DNA from: Sinisalibacter aestuarii
Lineage (GTDB): Bacteria > Pseudomonadota > Alphaproteobacteria > Rhodobacterales > Rhodobacteraceae
DNA length: 64,000 nucleotides
Reading direction: 5' to 3'
NCBI RefSeq assembly: GCF_027923545.1
Contig: NZ_BROH01000006.1
Coordinates: 173,455-237,454, forward strand
In this document: one piece after another, positions 63,456 through 64,000 of the stretch
Layout of the letters: every line of letters begins with the position of its first letter
How positions within the stretch are numbered: the first letter of the stretch is position 1
Notes under the pieces: model-generated
What the model saw: only the letters and a program-made list of their open reading frames with translations
Database searches by the model: none
Told to the model about the DNA's origin: nothing
Program-made: the position numbers and the translations under genes

Positions 63456-64000
63456 TGGCCGTTCTTCTTCTTGCCGAGGTCGCCGGGGGCGACCTCCACA
63501 TCGACGCGACCGCCAAGGCGCTGACCGCCGCGAAGGCGCTGGGCGAGGTGACGGTGCTGGTCGCGGGTCCGCAAGCCGCCGGTGAAGCCGCCGCCACGCT
63601 GGATGGTGTGGCCAAGGTGCTCGTGGCCGGGGATGCCGCCTATGCCAACACCCTCGCCGAGCCGGTGGCCGATCTGGTCGTCTCGCTGGCGCCCGGCTAC
63701 AGCCACATCGTCGCGCCGGCCACGTCGGATGCGAAGAACGTGCTGCCGCGTGTGGCGGCGCTTCTGGATGTGATGGTGATCTCCGACATCTCCGCCGTGA
63801 TCGACGCCGAGACCTTCGAGCGGCCGGTCTATGCCGGCAATGCTGTGCAGACGGTGAAGTCGAAAGACGCGACCAAGGTGATCTCGGTGCGGACCTCGAC
63901 CTTCGAGGCCGCGGGCACCGGCGGTTCCGCCCCGGTCGAGGCCGCGGCCTCCGCCGGCGACAAGGGGCTGTCGTCCTGGGTCGAAGACAAGGTCGACAGC
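63455..64000 (+). CDS. etfA: Electron transfer flavoprotein alpha subunit, 3' end cut by the window
   Basis: 182 codons are present without a stop. The opening [20 protein letters not shown], the segment HIVAPATSDAKNVLPRVAAL and RPVYAGNAVQTVKS identify EtfA; the FAD-binding C-terminal domain lies beyond position 64000. Its start overlaps the etfB stop by TGATG. Confidence 0.96.
   Translation, partial: MAVLLLAEVAGGDLHIDATAKALTAAKALGEVTVLVAGPQAAGEAAATLDGVAKVLVAGDAAYANTLAEPVADLVVSLAPGYSHIVAPATSDAKNVLPRVAALLDVMVISDISAVIDAETFERPVYAGNAVQTVKSKDATKVISVRTSTFEAAGTGGSAPVEAAASAGDKGLSSWVEDKVDS

Overview
This 64-kb window is chromosomal, GC-rich DNA from an alphaproteobacterium, most likely a member of the Rhodobacterales (Roseobacter/Rhodobacteraceae group). 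The basis is the gene content and order (parC, SH3 protein, SDR, twin-helix small protein, PduO-type adenosyltransferase, etfB-etfA; the rhamnosyltransferase-like family; two identical tuf genes) and the protein sequences themselves. The placement is by family recognition, not by a database search.

Left end (1-11.5 kb): a divergent TetR regulator/MAPEG pair with two palindromic operators, then a tight eight-gene minus-strand operon murQ - solute-binding protein - permease - permease - double ABC ATPase - serine hydrolase - anmK - GNAT, facing a MurR/RpiR regulator. This looks like a self-contained system for importing anhydro-MurNAc or muropeptides and turning them into GlcNAc-6-phosphate.

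Centre (11.6-54.6 kb): the ancestral translation/transcription supercluster, all on the minus strand, in the order tuf2, trnW(CCA), secE, nusG, rplK, rplA, rplJ, rplL, rpoB, rpoC, rpsL, rpsG, fusA, tuf1, rpsJ, rplC, rplD, rplW, rplB, rpsS, rplV, rpsC, rplP, rpmC, rpsQ, rplN, rplX, rplE, rpsN, rpsH, rplF, rplR, rpsE, rpmD. The order is conserved but the cluster is interrupted by non-ribosomal cargo: an acyltransferase, a TSUP exporter-like ORF, a hypothetical membrane protein and a degenerate hydrolase between tuf2 and secE; a YdeI-like gene between nusG and rplK; a YkgJ-type protein between rplA and rplJ; two glycosyltransferase-like genes and an EamA transporter between rpoC and rpsL; six small genes between rplW and rplB; five genes between rplP and rpmC. 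The interrupted blocks have their own terminators and recognisable TTG-N17-TA promoters, so the S10/spc unit is at least three transcripts here. The usual spc/alpha tail (rplO, secY, adk, rpsM, rpsK, rpoA, rplQ) is absent after rpmD.

A family of GTAG-headed 24-25-nt palindromic REP-like repeats (nine copies at five loci, mostly as inverted pairs) is confined to the spacers of this supercluster.

Right end (54.6-64 kb): a lipoprotein, an M48 metallopeptidase and a YjgN-type membrane protein, parC, then on the plus strand an SH3 protein, an SDR, a twin-helix membrane protein, a PduO-type corrinoid adenosyltransferase and etfB-etfA (etfA is cut by the window edge).

The candidates most worth following are the muropeptide operon, the REP-like family, the repeated interruption of the S10 operon, and a TSUP frame that runs without a stop across the antisense of tRNA-Trp.
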